Shown here: positions 45,944-54,681 of the stretch, piece by piece
Layout: the number at the start of each line of letters is the position of its first letter
Position numbering within the stretch: position 1 is the stretch's first letter
Assembly (NCBI GenBank): GCA_016715245.1
Contig: JADKAS010000019.1
Coordinates: forward strand, 1 to 64,000
Origin: Saprospiraceae bacterium
Lineage (GTDB): Bacteria; Bacteroidota; Bacteroidia; Chitinophagales; Saprospiraceae
Length of the DNA: 64,000 bases
Direction: 5' to 3'
The notes under the pieces: generated by a model
Told to the model about the DNA's origin: nothing
Seen by the model: the letters and a program-made list of their open reading frames with translations, nothing else
The model's database searches: none
Translations under genes and position numbers: made by a program

Positions 45944-47518
45944 TTAAATCTTTACTACCTTTTTGGTCTTACTAAATTCTTTATTTCTGATATGAATAAA
46001 ATAAGAGCCCGGCTTAAATGCCGAAAGATCTATCATAATCTGATGTTGGCTCATTTTGCTTCCAAAGACTGAAGTACTCATAAGGAATCCACCGGCACTA
46101 TCGAATACCCTGACAACAGACTGTTGATCTTTACTGAAATAACTGAGTTGTACCTTATCCACGGTAGGATTAGGATATACATTTATCTCTGCGTCTTGCG
46201 ATAGATTATTAGTAGTGCTACTGACAGTGAGGCAGCTTTCTTTAAACAGAGGCAGGGCCTGAAAATCAGGATAAAGCACATCAAACACGTCATTTTCCTG
46301 CAATCCAAGCCAGTCTTTTAATATCGTTCCATAAATATCCCTGAAATCATATTGCATAGGTACTCCTTCGTCAATACCTACTTGTGTATCAATCTCAGGA
46401 TGATCGCCTAATATTTGATTTTCTATACAGGAGCCAAACAGAAACAAGGGTGCTGCCGTTCCATGGTCTGTCCCGTAAGCTCCGTTGGAACGAATCCTTC
46501 GTCCGAATTCCGAATAAGTCATACCAATTACCCTGTCATTCACACTCAACAAGTTCAGATCATCCTGAAATGCACAAATGGCATCTGAAAGCTGTTTTAG
46601 CAGGTCACTATGTAGGCCTGTTGTTGTTTCATCTATTACAACCTGATTGTCATGTGTGTCAAAGCCGCCTAATTGCACAATGTAAATCTTGGTTTGTAAT
46701 CCCCCGGAAATAAGCCGGGAAACATTTTTTAATTTTTTGGCAATTTCTGTGTCCAAGCTATCCCATTTTGCAGATAAGTTATTGCCTGCATTAGCGGCTT
46801 CACTAATTACAGATGCAAATGCATTGGTTTGTGCAACGGTATCATTTACGAAAGACAATGCATCACCAAAACAATTTGCCGGAATATCACCTTCGGCACT
46901 CACCAACGCCATACCCGGGTTGAATGGGTCAAGTAAAGACAAGCTGTAATTGGCATTGACTCCCTGACAGGTCTCCGAGATTATTTTTCCCATGGTTAAA
47001 GCGAATGGATGCGGATTATCTGTATTAGGATATCCATTCGGATAGTCTGAATAATTAAGGTCATAAAATCGTCCAATCCATCCTGTACTATCAAATTCTT
47101 TTGCGCTTGATGCGGAATTCCAAATGTCTGATGACCTGAAATGCGAACGGTTCTGATTTGGATATCCAACATTTTGAACTATACCCAGACTTTCCATTTC
47201 CCAAACATCTTTCATGCCCTGCATGGCAGAATGAAAACCATATTCATTGTGAAAATTAATGATGGAATTTTCAGGTAAAATAATATTACTTCTTACAGCC
47301 TGCAAATTGGCATATTGCCCGCTATGATAAATGGTTGACAATCCGTCATTACCTCCCTGCAACTGAACAAGCACTAATATTTTATCATTATCTCCTTTTA
47401 AAAAAGAGGAATTGGGATTTGCTGCGGCAAATAAAGGGATTCCACTTAAAGTAAGAGGGATGGATGCCAATGCCGATGTTTTAAGAAAATCCCTTCGATT
47501 TATTTTTACCTTGGTCAT
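45944..47518 (-). CDS. DUF1501 protein with Tat signal and T9SS tail
   Basis: A 524-residue exported protein of the DUF1501 (sulfatase-like fold) family. The start KINRRDFLKTSALASIPLTLSG is a twin-arginine (Tat) signal. The domain follows with VQLQGGNDGLSTIYHSGQY, FRSSDIWNSAS, GGFDTHDNQ and YSEFGRRIRSNGAYGTDHGTAAP, metal-ligand-like clusters of the alkaline-phosphatase fold. From about residue 440 a T9SS type A domain is seen (INVYPNPTVDKVQLSY, FDSAGGFLM, FKPGSYFIHI). DUF1501 and DUF1800 genes are commonly paired, as here (65 bases apart). Activity is not established. Confidence 0.9.
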   Translation of the reverse strand: MTKVKINRRDFLKTSALASIPLTLSGIPLFAAANPNSSFLKGDNDKILVLVQLQGGNDGLSTIYHSGQYANLQAVRSNIILPENSIINFHNEYGFHSAMQGMKDVWEMESLGIVQNVGYPNQNRSHFRSSDIWNSASSAKEFDSTGWIGRFYDLNYSDYPNGYPNTDNPHPFALTMGKIISETCQGVNANYSLSLLDPFNPGMALVSAEGDIPANCFGDALSFVNDTVAQTNAFASVISEAANAGNNLSAKWDSLDTEIAKKLKNVSRLISGGLQTKIYIVQLGGFDTHDNQVVIDETTTGLHSDLLKQLSDAICAFQDDLNLLSVNDRVIGMTYSEFGRRIRSNGAYGTDHGTAAPLFLFGSCIENQILGDHPEIDTQVGIDEGVPMQYDFRDIYGTILKDWLGLQENDVFDVLYPDFQALPLFKESCLTVSSTTNNLSQDAEINVYPNPTVDKVQLSYFSKDQQSVVRVFDSAGGFLMSTSVFGSKMSQHQIMIDLSAFKPGSYFIHIRNKEFSKTKKVVKI

Positions 47519-47582
47519 GTGTTTATTTTATATTGTTTTTTAATGGCCATGCTTAGACATTGTCCTGCAAAGGATGAAATCT

Positions 47583-49208
47583 TTACATGATTTGAAATTC
47601 AGACATTCTGACCATCACAGAAAACAGGCTCTTTAATTTGTTTTCAACTGACTCTTCGAGTGCCTGATTGGAAGGGTCGGCCAGATAATCAGAATATTCA
47701 ACCGTCCACTCAAAATCAGGTAAACCCGGAATCAGTACATCCTTCAAACTGGTTAATTGATTGGTTGTAATCGGATAGTTAAACATGATTTCTGCCAATT
47801 TATTGACAAGCACATTAGGGTCATTTGCATCTGGAATATTTTTGACTATCTCCAATACAGGCACAAGAGAAGTTACACGGTAATTTTCATCATTATAGCT
47901 GAATATTCCGCCTTCCACTATTAGTCTGCAAAATTCATGACGCTTGGGAAGTAGTAAATTATTTATCCATAATTTATCAAACTGGGGTTCCTGGTAATAA
48001 GCTTTCCATCCGGCTACGTCAGGGTGATAAAAAAGAGCCTGCTCCAGGTCTGTACTCATAATGTAATGATTGTAGGCATAGTCATATTCATCTTCAACTT
48101 CACCCTGAGGCGGATTTATACCTAAACCTCTCGTAACAGACATCATTAAATCCATAGGATTTTTTATAATGCAGGCCGTTGCGTCATAAAAATGTTCTGA
48201 TTTTAAAAGAACCTTCAAGGCAGGAGCTATTTCGTAATTACTGTCCCGAATGATTGCAGCTAATGGTTCGATAATATTCATTTCAATATCTTCTGAAATA
48301 TTATTATGAACAAACCAGCGATATAACTTTCTCATGATGAAACGGGAACATTCTTCCTGCTGAAAAATCACATCTATCAGGTCACGGAATTCTTGTTCGC
48401 CATTTTCTGAAATGACCGTATTGTTGAATCTATGGGATAATTGTTTATTTCCCTGGGTGTGATTAGCGTTTACAAACTGAGCCGTTAAAGTATTTTGATT
48501 GCTTACCGGCAGCACTCTCCATCCTGTGAGTACTTTTGCCATTTGAATGACGTCATCTTCGGTATAATTGGTATAATCTCCTGGTGCGACCAGGTCACCT
48601 TTACCCACGGTAAATAACTCCAATAACTCACGGGAATAATTTTCATTTGGGGCATTATTGGTATTCTCAGCCCCGCTTAAATAAAAGAGCATACTGGTAT
48701 CAATAGTAATTTCTTTAGCCAGCTCTTTAAAATTTCCGGTGGCAAATCTCCTCAAAAGTGAATAATATAAATATTCCCTGTGCGCAATGGTAGCATCTGC
48801 TACAACAAAGTGGTTGTGCCAGAATAATGTCAATTTTTCCCTGATAGAGATGCCGGAATAATGCATTTGTAATACCGTCCATGAATAAAGAGATTTACTT
48901 CTCGAACGTAATACCCTGTTGCGCAACATCGGGGGATTGATATTCGGGAAAGGAGCGGCATTAACCCAGGTTTCACCATACAATGCTCCGGGGTCATTGA
49001 GTTGGTTATTGCCCGTACCATCAGGTATAGACTTCAAGGGTGGATCCGGCATTGGCAATGGGGCAAAAAGAGTTTCAATCGTCCCGTTTAATCCTAAACC
49101 AATTGATGTATCCACCATTTGCACAGAAGGTCCGAAGGTAGTTCTTTTTAACAGGTGCCTTGCTTGTATTGCACTCCAGGATCCCGTATATTCATCTAAG
49201 TATGGCAT
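47583..49208 (-). CDS. DUF1800 protein
   Basis: A 541-residue protein of the DUF1800 family. The N-terminus ARHLLKRTTFGPS, then TLFWHNHFV, NENYSRELLELFTVG, EDDVIQMAKVLTGWRV and FIMRKLYRWFV are all family blocks. I see no obvious signal peptide, although relatives are exported in some genomes. It precedes the DUF1501 gene on the same strand with a 64-base gap, so it is the first gene of this two-gene unit. The pairing is conserved across Bacteroidota and Planctomycetes, but the biochemical role is unknown. Confidence 0.9.
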   Translation of the reverse strand: MPYLDEYTGSWSAIQARHLLKRTTFGPSVQMVDTSIGLGLNGTIETLFAPLPMPDPPLKSIPDGTGNNQLNDPGALYGETWVNAAPFPNINPPMLRNRVLRSRSKSLYSWTVLQMHYSGISIREKLTLFWHNHFVVADATIAHREYLYYSLLRRFATGNFKELAKEITIDTSMLFYLSGAENTNNAPNENYSRELLELFTVGKGDLVAPGDYTNYTEDDVIQMAKVLTGWRVLPVSNQNTLTAQFVNANHTQGNKQLSHRFNNTVISENGEQEFRDLIDVIFQQEECSRFIMRKLYRWFVHNNISEDIEMNIIEPLAAIIRDSNYEIAPALKVLLKSEHFYDATACIIKNPMDLMMSVTRGLGINPPQGEVEDEYDYAYNHYIMSTDLEQALFYHPDVAGWKAYYQEPQFDKLWINNLLLPKRHEFCRLIVEGGIFSYNDENYRVTSLVPVLEIVKNIPDANDPNVLVNKLAEIMFNYPITTNQLTSLKDVLIPGLPDFEWTVEYSDYLADPSNQALEESVENKLKSLFSVMVRMSEFQIM

Positions 49209-49530
49209 GCTTTCGTTTTATTTGTTTTGGTTGTCTTTACCTTGATTTTATCAACAAATAAAATATATCAATCACTTTATCCACTTCGTTTTTTGAATTT
49301 TTCTTAAGAATTTATGCCTTTTCAAAAATACAAGCCTGGATAAAATGTTGATATTTTATTACTGATTTCTTACTACAAATACATAACAAAAGTATCAAGA
49401 ACTTTTTTTGTTCTCACTAAAAAGAAGTTTTTTTTAAGAAATGAAATGAATGGATTAAAGTCTGATTTTCATAAAACTTAAGGTAAATTACAAAAGTATT
49501 GCCAATACCTTGCGATACTCCCAAATTACC
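49209..49530. other. Intergenic region upstream of the DUF1800/DUF1501 unit
   Basis: 322 AT-rich bases. They presumably hold the minus-strand promoter of DUF1800 and the 3' flank of the DUF4407 gene. I see no ORF or convincing hairpin. Confidence 0.5.
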
Positions 49531-50697
49531 TTATTCCTTAATAAAACATTTTTTTGTAAACTGCTCCCACAAATCTTTGTTTGTTTTGTCCTTGCCGTTG
49601 CGATATTCAGCCATCATCTCGTCAAGTTTTGAATGGTTGACTTCTTTTGCTTCCGTAAAGAATTTACGTATTAATGCAAGTTCATTTTCCAATGTAAGAT
49701 TTTTATATTCTTCAAGCTTTGCCAATATAATTTCTTTGTCGTTCTCCGAACTTTTAACTTCTTCTTCCGTAATAAAATTGGCTTTGCTTTTGTAACTTCT
49801 TGTACCGTACAACATTTTTGCAATAAGTGCCGACAATTCAATGAGGGCAAGTATAAAAACAAGTAAATAATATCGCATCCTCAAACTACCTGTTTTGTCC
49901 TTTGTCAATAAAGATTGCAATGCTTCAACCTGTATTAATGTGCCAAATGCTGTATTACTCTGTTTAAAATCTTCAAATTCTTTGGCAATTTTTGTATTTA
50001 TTTCATTTATCTTTTCCTGAATTGTTGCTATTTTGGGTTGTAAAGTGTCAGCGGTTTTTTGATATTCTTCCAGATGTTGTTTAAATATTTTTTCTTTTTG
50101 CTGTGATACAATGTTGTAACCCCATCTTTTGGTACCACCACTGCCATCCATTTCCGTTTTAAAATCTGTTTCAGCATGGTTTAATAATTTTTCTTTGTTG
50201 CTTAAGATGTTTTCCAGATCTGTTTTTTGTTGTTTCAATTGGTCAGCGTCAAATTTGTATACTATTTCAAGCTCCTTTTTTCTTTCCTGATTTTTTTTGT
50301 CAACGAGGATTTGGGCTTCTCTTTTAATATCAGGTTCATAAAACTTTAAAATCATAGGTTGTGCAAGGAAGATTCCGAGTAATGTTGCCAATAAAAGTCT
50401 GAAACCAATGGAGTAAAGATTTGTACTTCCGGATGACATGGAAGCAATCAATGCCCTGTCAAAACTTACAATATAAAACCCCATAAAAAGTCCTGCAATA
50501 ACAGGCATAAACGGATTTGATGTTACTGTCAGGAAGAAAAAAGTCCAGGCTAAAGCAGAATAGATACCCACTATAAATAATAATGTCCCAATGATACCTG
50601 CATGGTAACTGTCAACCTTACAGGTTTTTATAATGTCCTTTTTGAAACCTGCTAAATTCCAGAGAATCTCTCTGACCTTATTATCTTTCTCTTCCAT
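49531..50697 (-). CDS. DUF4407 membrane protein
   Basis: A 388-residue inner-membrane protein. Two closely spaced helices (about residues 35-60 and 63-80) include a GFYIVSFDRALIASMSSG segment with the family FDRALI motif. A third helix lies at about 95-115. A long coiled coil spans about 125-265, and a last helix is at about 278-297, followed by a charged tail. This matches DUF4407, whose function is unknown. The architecture suggests a sensor or scaffold projecting a coiled coil from the membrane. It is a single gene with 320-base gaps on both sides. Confidence 0.85.
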   Translation of the reverse strand: MEEKDNKVREILWNLAGFKKDIIKTCKVDSYHAGIIGTLLFIVGIYSALAWTFFFLTVTSNPFMPVIAGLFMGFYIVSFDRALIASMSSGSTNLYSIGFRLLLATLLGIFLAQPMILKFYEPDIKREAQILVDKKNQERKKELEIVYKFDADQLKQQKTDLENILSNKEKLLNHAETDFKTEMDGSGGTKRWGYNIVSQQKEKIFKQHLEEYQKTADTLQPKIATIQEKINEINTKIAKEFEDFKQSNTAFGTLIQVEALQSLLTKDKTGSLRMRYYLLVFILALIELSALIAKMLYGTRSYKSKANFITEEEVKSSENDKEIILAKLEEYKNLTLENELALIRKFFTEAKEVNHSKLDEMMAEYRNGKDKTNKDLWEQFTKKCFIKE

Positions 50698-51023
50698 TGT
50701 AATGATTTTTGCAATTGCTGAAAATTTAATTTCATCTTCATTAAATCTGCATCACATATTGATGTTTTTTCAACTATGGTAAAATTAATGGTTGAGTTTT
50801 TACCACACAATTTTTTTAGACAAGAGTCGACTTTTTCAGGTTAAACTTATTCTTAAGTATGTATGGATTATTGCTGTTTTTCTTCCCTTGTCCGGAGCCA
50901 GACAAGATTTGAAAATACAAAACAATTAAAATTATATTTCTTGTTAAGTATGCTTCTTAACTTTTAATGTTTATCATTTGTTTGATTTTGTCATAGTTGA
51001 TAACGGTTGGAGACCGTTATTTT
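50698..51023. other. Intergenic region upstream of DUF4407
   Basis: 326 bases. It contains one hairpin at 51000-51020 beside the TfoX gene end. No other feature is evident. Confidence 0.5.
51000..51020 (+). terminator. Hairpin near the TfoX gene 3' end
   Basis: An 8-bp stem (51000-51007 with 51013-51020, ATAACGGT/ACCGTTAT) has a 5-base loop and is followed by TTTTTA on the plus strand. The nearest gene ends on the minus strand, where no T run follows, so the orientation is odd. Confidence 0.4.
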
Positions 51024-51362
51024 TTATTGATTTTTATTTCCTTTTATCTTTTTCGGTTTAGGCTCCGGAAGTTCATTAACTGTAATCCTTACTAAATGGC
51101 TGATCCAGTCCCGGTCTTCCATTTTATCTTCAATAAGGAAATACGGTTTGGCTCCGGGGTAAGGCGGTGCTTCAACAACATCCTTAATAAATAACCTGCC
51201 CGATTCCGTTGGTTTTATAAATAGTTTGTTATCACAAATAAGGGCAAAAATTTTATTGCCCGAGTATATTCCATATTCCCCAAACATACTTTTGGCCGTG
51301 ATATCTCCGGTATTTTCAATTTGGTCAATCACAAAATCCACGAATTTTTTATCTGATGCCAT
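51024..51362 (-). CDS. TfoX N-terminal domain (TfoX/Sxy) protein
   Basis: A 112-residue small protein with only the TfoX_N domain: FVDFVIDQIENTGDITAKSMFGEYGIYSGNKIFALICDNKLFIKPTESGR is the diagnostic run. In gamma-proteobacteria TfoX/Sxy activates competence, but single-domain forms occur widely and their role is not known. The C-terminus is basic (KPKKIKGNKNQ). It is a single gene without a clear partner. Confidence 0.85.
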   Translation of the reverse strand: MASDKKFVDFVIDQIENTGDITAKSMFGEYGIYSGNKIFALICDNKLFIKPTESGRLFIKDVVEAPPYPGAKPYFLIEDKMEDRDWISHLVRITVNELPEPKPKKIKGNKNQ

Positions 51363-51393
51363 TTAAATTAAATTTTTACTCTTTCTTTCTTTC

Positions 51394-51443
51394 ATTTTCA
51401 ACTTTCAATTTTCAACTTTCAATTTTCAATTTTCAATTTTCAA
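51394..51443. repeat. Tandem TTTTCAA(C/T)TTTCAA simple repeat
   Basis: About five to six copies of a 7-11-base unit (TTTTCAA / CTTTCAA) lie just upstream of the TfoX start on the minus strand. Confidence 0.7.
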
Positions 51444-51599
51444 CGCCCTCATGGGCAGTACTTCGCTTCCTTTGTTTCAACTTATCCTTATTCCGGCATT
51501 ATCAATATGCTGACCAATGAAGAAATGATGGTCAGTCCATATTTTATATGTTCTGACATTATTTATTTTGAGGCAAATTAAAGAATTTCCATCGATACT

Positions 51600-52397
51600 T
51601 TACTTTGTATTTATGATTTCTTTCTGGGCTTTAAGTTCTTTGATCAATGGACGACCCTGCAATGCCTGAACCAATGTCAATACAGCCAAAAGCCCGTACA
51701 CCAGAGAAAGTCCTATTGTCCATTTTGTGTTTTTCAATATGAAATATGAAAGGACAGGCAGTACTTGCAAGGCATGCATACCCATAAAATGAGAAATGCG
51801 TAAATCACCTTCGGTTTTGCTCCAACCGAGGACAAACAAATTTGAATTATCATTTAACGCTCCGACACTATGGTTCAGTCTCGAACCCATAACAAAACCT
51901 TCAAAAGAAAAAATTACAAAAATGATAATCCCCAATCGAATGGCCCAGACATAATAATCAGGCAATTCCGGAAATGTGTTTTTGAAAAAGAGAAAACCTA
52001 TATAAGCAGTGTATAACGTTACCAATGTTGCTGCCAGTGCCATAAGTGAAAACATAGCGGAATAAAAAGGTGTAGTCTGATTATAATGAGATAATTCGCC
52101 TTTGCCAGCCTGGACTGCGATATAAACTATCTCAAACCCCAGCAATAAAATGATTGACCAATTGAACAGTTTTATATTAAAATCGGGAAGATAAAAACAA
52201 TACCAAGCCATTGCCAAGGCAAATGTCAGTGTTGAAAAAGCAAATTTAAAAGGCTTATACCAGGCGTTAACTCCATACACTTGTGTGCTTGTCGTCTTTG
52301 CCAAAATCAGAAATATTATTGAAAATAAAAGGCAAATCAATCCAAAGTAAAACATGGTTTCATTGCGATGTTTCAGTTGCAATATGATGTCTGTCAT
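51600..52397 (-). CDS. Multi-pass membrane protein, unknown function
   Basis: A 265-residue inner-membrane protein with seven or eight helices (about 17-35, 45-68, 77-95, 108-130, 148-168, 195-212, 222-242). Polar residues lie inside several helices and the loops include SHYNQTTPFYSAMFS and GSRLNHSVGALNDNS. I do not recognise the family. It overlaps the upstream SDR gene by 4 bases (ATGA), so it is the last gene of a four-gene operon with Crp, SRPBCC and SDR proteins and is likely linked to their pathway. Confidence 0.8.
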   Translation of the reverse strand: MTDIILQLKHRNETMFYFGLICLLFSIIFLILAKTTSTQVYGVNAWYKPFKFAFSTLTFALAMAWYCFYLPDFNIKLFNWSIILLLGFEIVYIAVQAGKGELSHYNQTTPFYSAMFSLMALAATLVTLYTAYIGFLFFKNTFPELPDYYVWAIRLGIIIFVIFSFEGFVMGSRLNHSVGALNDNSNLFVLGWSKTEGDLRISHFMGMHALQVLPVLSYFILKNTKWTIGLSLVYGLLAVLTLVQALQGRPLIKELKAQKEIINTK

Positions 52398-53173
52398 TTT
52401 TTGATACTTGCTAAGTTCTTTTTAATTTTCATCATCCATTTGTCCGGCGTTATCCGGGGAAGATTACTTAAAAACCAATTCATAAAATCTACTACCTTTT
52501 TGCCATTTCCGTAAAGAAACAATTTTATACCGGCTTCAGCTACAACATCAGCCGACATCGGCTTATTGGCACTCATGGCATTGGTCCTGCGCATGGCATC
52601 GGTATGAAATGGCGTTTCCACAGGCCCCGGACAAAGAGCTGTAATGAAAACACCTTTGCCTTCTGTTTCTGCTGAGATAGTTTCTGTAAACGCCAAAACA
52701 AAACTTTTTGTTGCTGAATAAACCGAATAATATGGAAAGGGAAGAAATGCAAGCAGAGAGGCTACATTCATAATTCTTCCTTTACCCGCTTTTATCATAT
52801 CAGCTCCGAATAATTTTGTAAGCCCGACTAAGGCCGTAATATTCACAGCAATCATTTCTTCATCCTTTTTCAGCGGCATTTCAAAAAAATTACCGTAATC
52901 ACCAAATCCGGCATTGTTAATCAATCCTGTTACCAGGTAATGATTTCGTTGTATTTCATTGTATAAGTCCAAAGCAGAATTTGGTTCTGATAAGTCGTAA
53001 AGTAAATATGTTACATCGATATCATACCTGTCTTTCAAATCTTTTTGCAGAGAAAACAATTTATCTTCACTCCTTGCAACCAGAATCAAATTGAAGTTTT
53101 TGGCTGCCAGTTTTTTTGCCATTTCCAGACCGATTCCTGAACCTGCACCTGTGATCAATACATATTCCTTCAT
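52394..53173 (-). CDS. SDR-family oxidoreductase
   Basis: A 259-residue NAD(P)-dependent short-chain dehydrogenase. The cofactor loop ITGAGSGIGLEMAKKL is at residues 6-21, NNAGFGDYG near 88 and the catalytic YSVYSATKSF near 152. The Ser of MNVASLLAFLPF completes the triad. By layout it resembles the DltE/YqjQ-like cluster of SDRs. Substrate is unknown. It lies 4 bases after the SRPBCC gene and overlaps the membrane protein gene, so all are cotranscribed. Confidence 0.88.
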   Translation of the reverse strand: MKEYVLITGAGSGIGLEMAKKLAAKNFNLILVARSEDKLFSLQKDLKDRYDIDVTYLLYDLSEPNSALDLYNEIQRNHYLVTGLINNAGFGDYGNFFEMPLKKDEEMIAVNITALVGLTKLFGADMIKAGKGRIMNVASLLAFLPFPYYSVYSATKSFVLAFTETISAETEGKGVFITALCPGPVETPFHTDAMRRTNAMSANKPMSADVVAEAGIKLFLYGNGKKVVDFMNWFLSNLPRITPDKWMMKIKKNLASIKK

Positions 53174-53177
53174 AATT

Positions 53178-53765
53178 TTATAGTTGTTTTTCTGCCCTTT
53201 CTTTAATTAATCTCAACCATGTATCGTGCAGTTTCAACAATTTATTGGGTTGAAATATTTTTTGCATAGAAGTCAAAAAGCCGTTTTGAGATTCCGGGGT
53301 GATTAACCGGCACCCAAATTCAGTTGGTACAATGACCCAGGCATGATACGCGGTCAAATCCCTCCTTCGTACTTCCCATGCCATTCTTTCATAGGGTACA
53401 AATTCTTTGATGACCGGCTTGAGTTTTAAACCCATAGTATGTATATTAAATGTAAGGCCATTTTGTAAGGTTGTGGCTGCCGTATCAGAAAATTCTACCG
53501 GGCTTTGTACTCCTTCGTAGAAAGTATGCCATTTTTTAGCATCAATTAAAATATCCCAAACGACTTCCGGTTTGGCATTAATGTCAATTTCGTTGTACAC
53601 AAACCACCTGGCTTTTTCGGGATTAAATTCTTCCGGCCAGTTTACCAGATTGGAAGCCGGGTCATACTTTTTTGTCATGACTGACTTTTGGGCAATACTT
53701 TGTGTTACAAGAAATATTGTCAGATAAAACACCATCAAAATGGAATTGAAAATTTTTTTTGTCAT
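53178..53765 (-). CDS. Exported SRPBCC-family protein
   Basis: A 195-residue START-fold protein with an N-terminal signal peptide (residues 1-25, ending QSIAQ). The domain includes INAKPEVVWDILIDAKKWHTFYEGVQ near residue 60, the typical polyketide-cyclase-like opening. A hydrophobic ligand is expected. It lies 65 bases after the Crp gene start region and 4 bases before the SDR gene. An exported lipid-binding protein, an SDR and a membrane protein together suggest modification or transport of a small hydrophobic molecule, but this is inference. Confidence 0.83.
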   Translation of the reverse strand: MTKKIFNSILMVFYLTIFLVTQSIAQKSVMTKKYDPASNLVNWPEEFNPEKARWFVYNEIDINAKPEVVWDILIDAKKWHTFYEGVQSPVEFSDTAATTLQNGLTFNIHTMGLKLKPVIKEFVPYERMAWEVRRRDLTAYHAWVIVPTEFGCRLITPESQNGFLTSMQKIFQPNKLLKLHDTWLRLIKERAEKQL

Positions 53766-53830
53766 TACAATTTTGTTTAATTATAATGCAAAAGTAGTTC
53801 GGACAGTATAGCCTGAACGATAACAAATGT

Positions 53831-54409
53831 TTATAGTTTTTCTATGGCTGCTTTTTTAAGACGGCTCAGATGTATTGGTGTAATACCTAAATAAGAAGCA
53901 ATCATGTGTTGAGGTACTCTGTTGTGTATGTCAGGAAATACATCAGTAATATTATCATAACGCTGTTTCGGTGTTCTGACATACGTATTTTTTATTCTGT
54001 CATCCTGATAAATAAAATAATACTCTGCGACAAGCCTGCCCATTTTTTGTCCTTCCTTTAAATGGTTGTAACCCCATTCAATACAAGTACGGGGCAATAT
54101 AACAACCTCTGTTTCTTCCATTGTTTGTAAGGAATATATTGAAGGCTGCCTTTGAATAAAGTGGGAGTAGTCAGCAATGAATTGGTTTTCCATGGCAAAA
54201 TGGATGGTATGTTCCGTTCCTTCGTTGTCAGTTATCAGTACTCTGATTATTCCTTTGTTTATAAAAAATATTTCATCAGGCACAATATCGGGTCGGCTTA
54301 CTATTTCCTGTCGCTTAAATGTTTTGGTAACGGCTTGGCTAAGGAAGTCGTTTAGTTCGTCTTCCGAAACGTCAATCATCTGTTTCATTACCTGTCTAAT
54401 TTGTTCCAT
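53831..54409 (-). CDS. Crp/Fnr-family transcriptional regulator
   Basis: A 192-residue regulator with an N-terminal cyclic-nucleotide-binding-type beta-roll (residues about 20-125: FKRQEIVSRPDIVPDEIFFINKGIIRVLI) and a C-terminal helix-turn-helix (HMIASYLGITPIHLSRLKK, about 168-188). The Cys set of Fnr is absent, so oxygen sensing is unlikely. It is first of the four-gene minus-strand operon and probably controls it. The ATG at 54409 lies 44 bases beyond an attC-like element (54453-54590), so it may also be downstream of a cassette array. Confidence 0.9.
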   Translation of the reverse strand: MEQIRQVMKQMIDVSEDELNDFLSQAVTKTFKRQEIVSRPDIVPDEIFFINKGIIRVLITDNEGTEHTIHFAMENQFIADYSHFIQRQPSIYSLQTMEETEVVILPRTCIEWGYNHLKEGQKMGRLVAEYYFIYQDDRIKNTYVRTPKQRYDNITDVFPDIHNRVPQHMIASYLGITPIHLSRLKKAAIEKL

Positions 54410-54452
54410 TTATTTTGTCCAAGTTGTTGGCTCGTTTCGGGTCTGGTACCAT

Positions 54453-54590
54453 TGCCGCAAACGTTCCGCAGATTTGCGATGGGCGGGATTTTTACCACTG
54501 ATGCTGATGCGGAGCACAAAACTTTCAGCTACCACTAAACTTTCTGCAGAGCACGAAACCCCGCCTATCGCAAATGTGCTGTTATGCGTT
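54453..54590 (-). repeat. attC-like element A
   Basis: A 132-base imperfect palindrome with outer TGCCGCAAACGTT (54453-54465) and GCTGTTA (54578-54584). Inner 19-bp arms (54469-54487, 54560-54578) pair with two irregularities. On the minus strand it runs TAAC ... AACGTT, the AAC/GTT arrangement of integron attC sites, with AAC to GTT spanning 124 bases. It lies 98 bases after the esterase stop. Confidence 0.6.
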
Positions 54591-54681
54591 CGTGCTAATC
54601 CTTGTTTAATGCACAATTGTTTGAAGTTCGATTTTAGTGCTGATAAAAATTGGGATTTAATCTGGTGTATATGTATCAATG

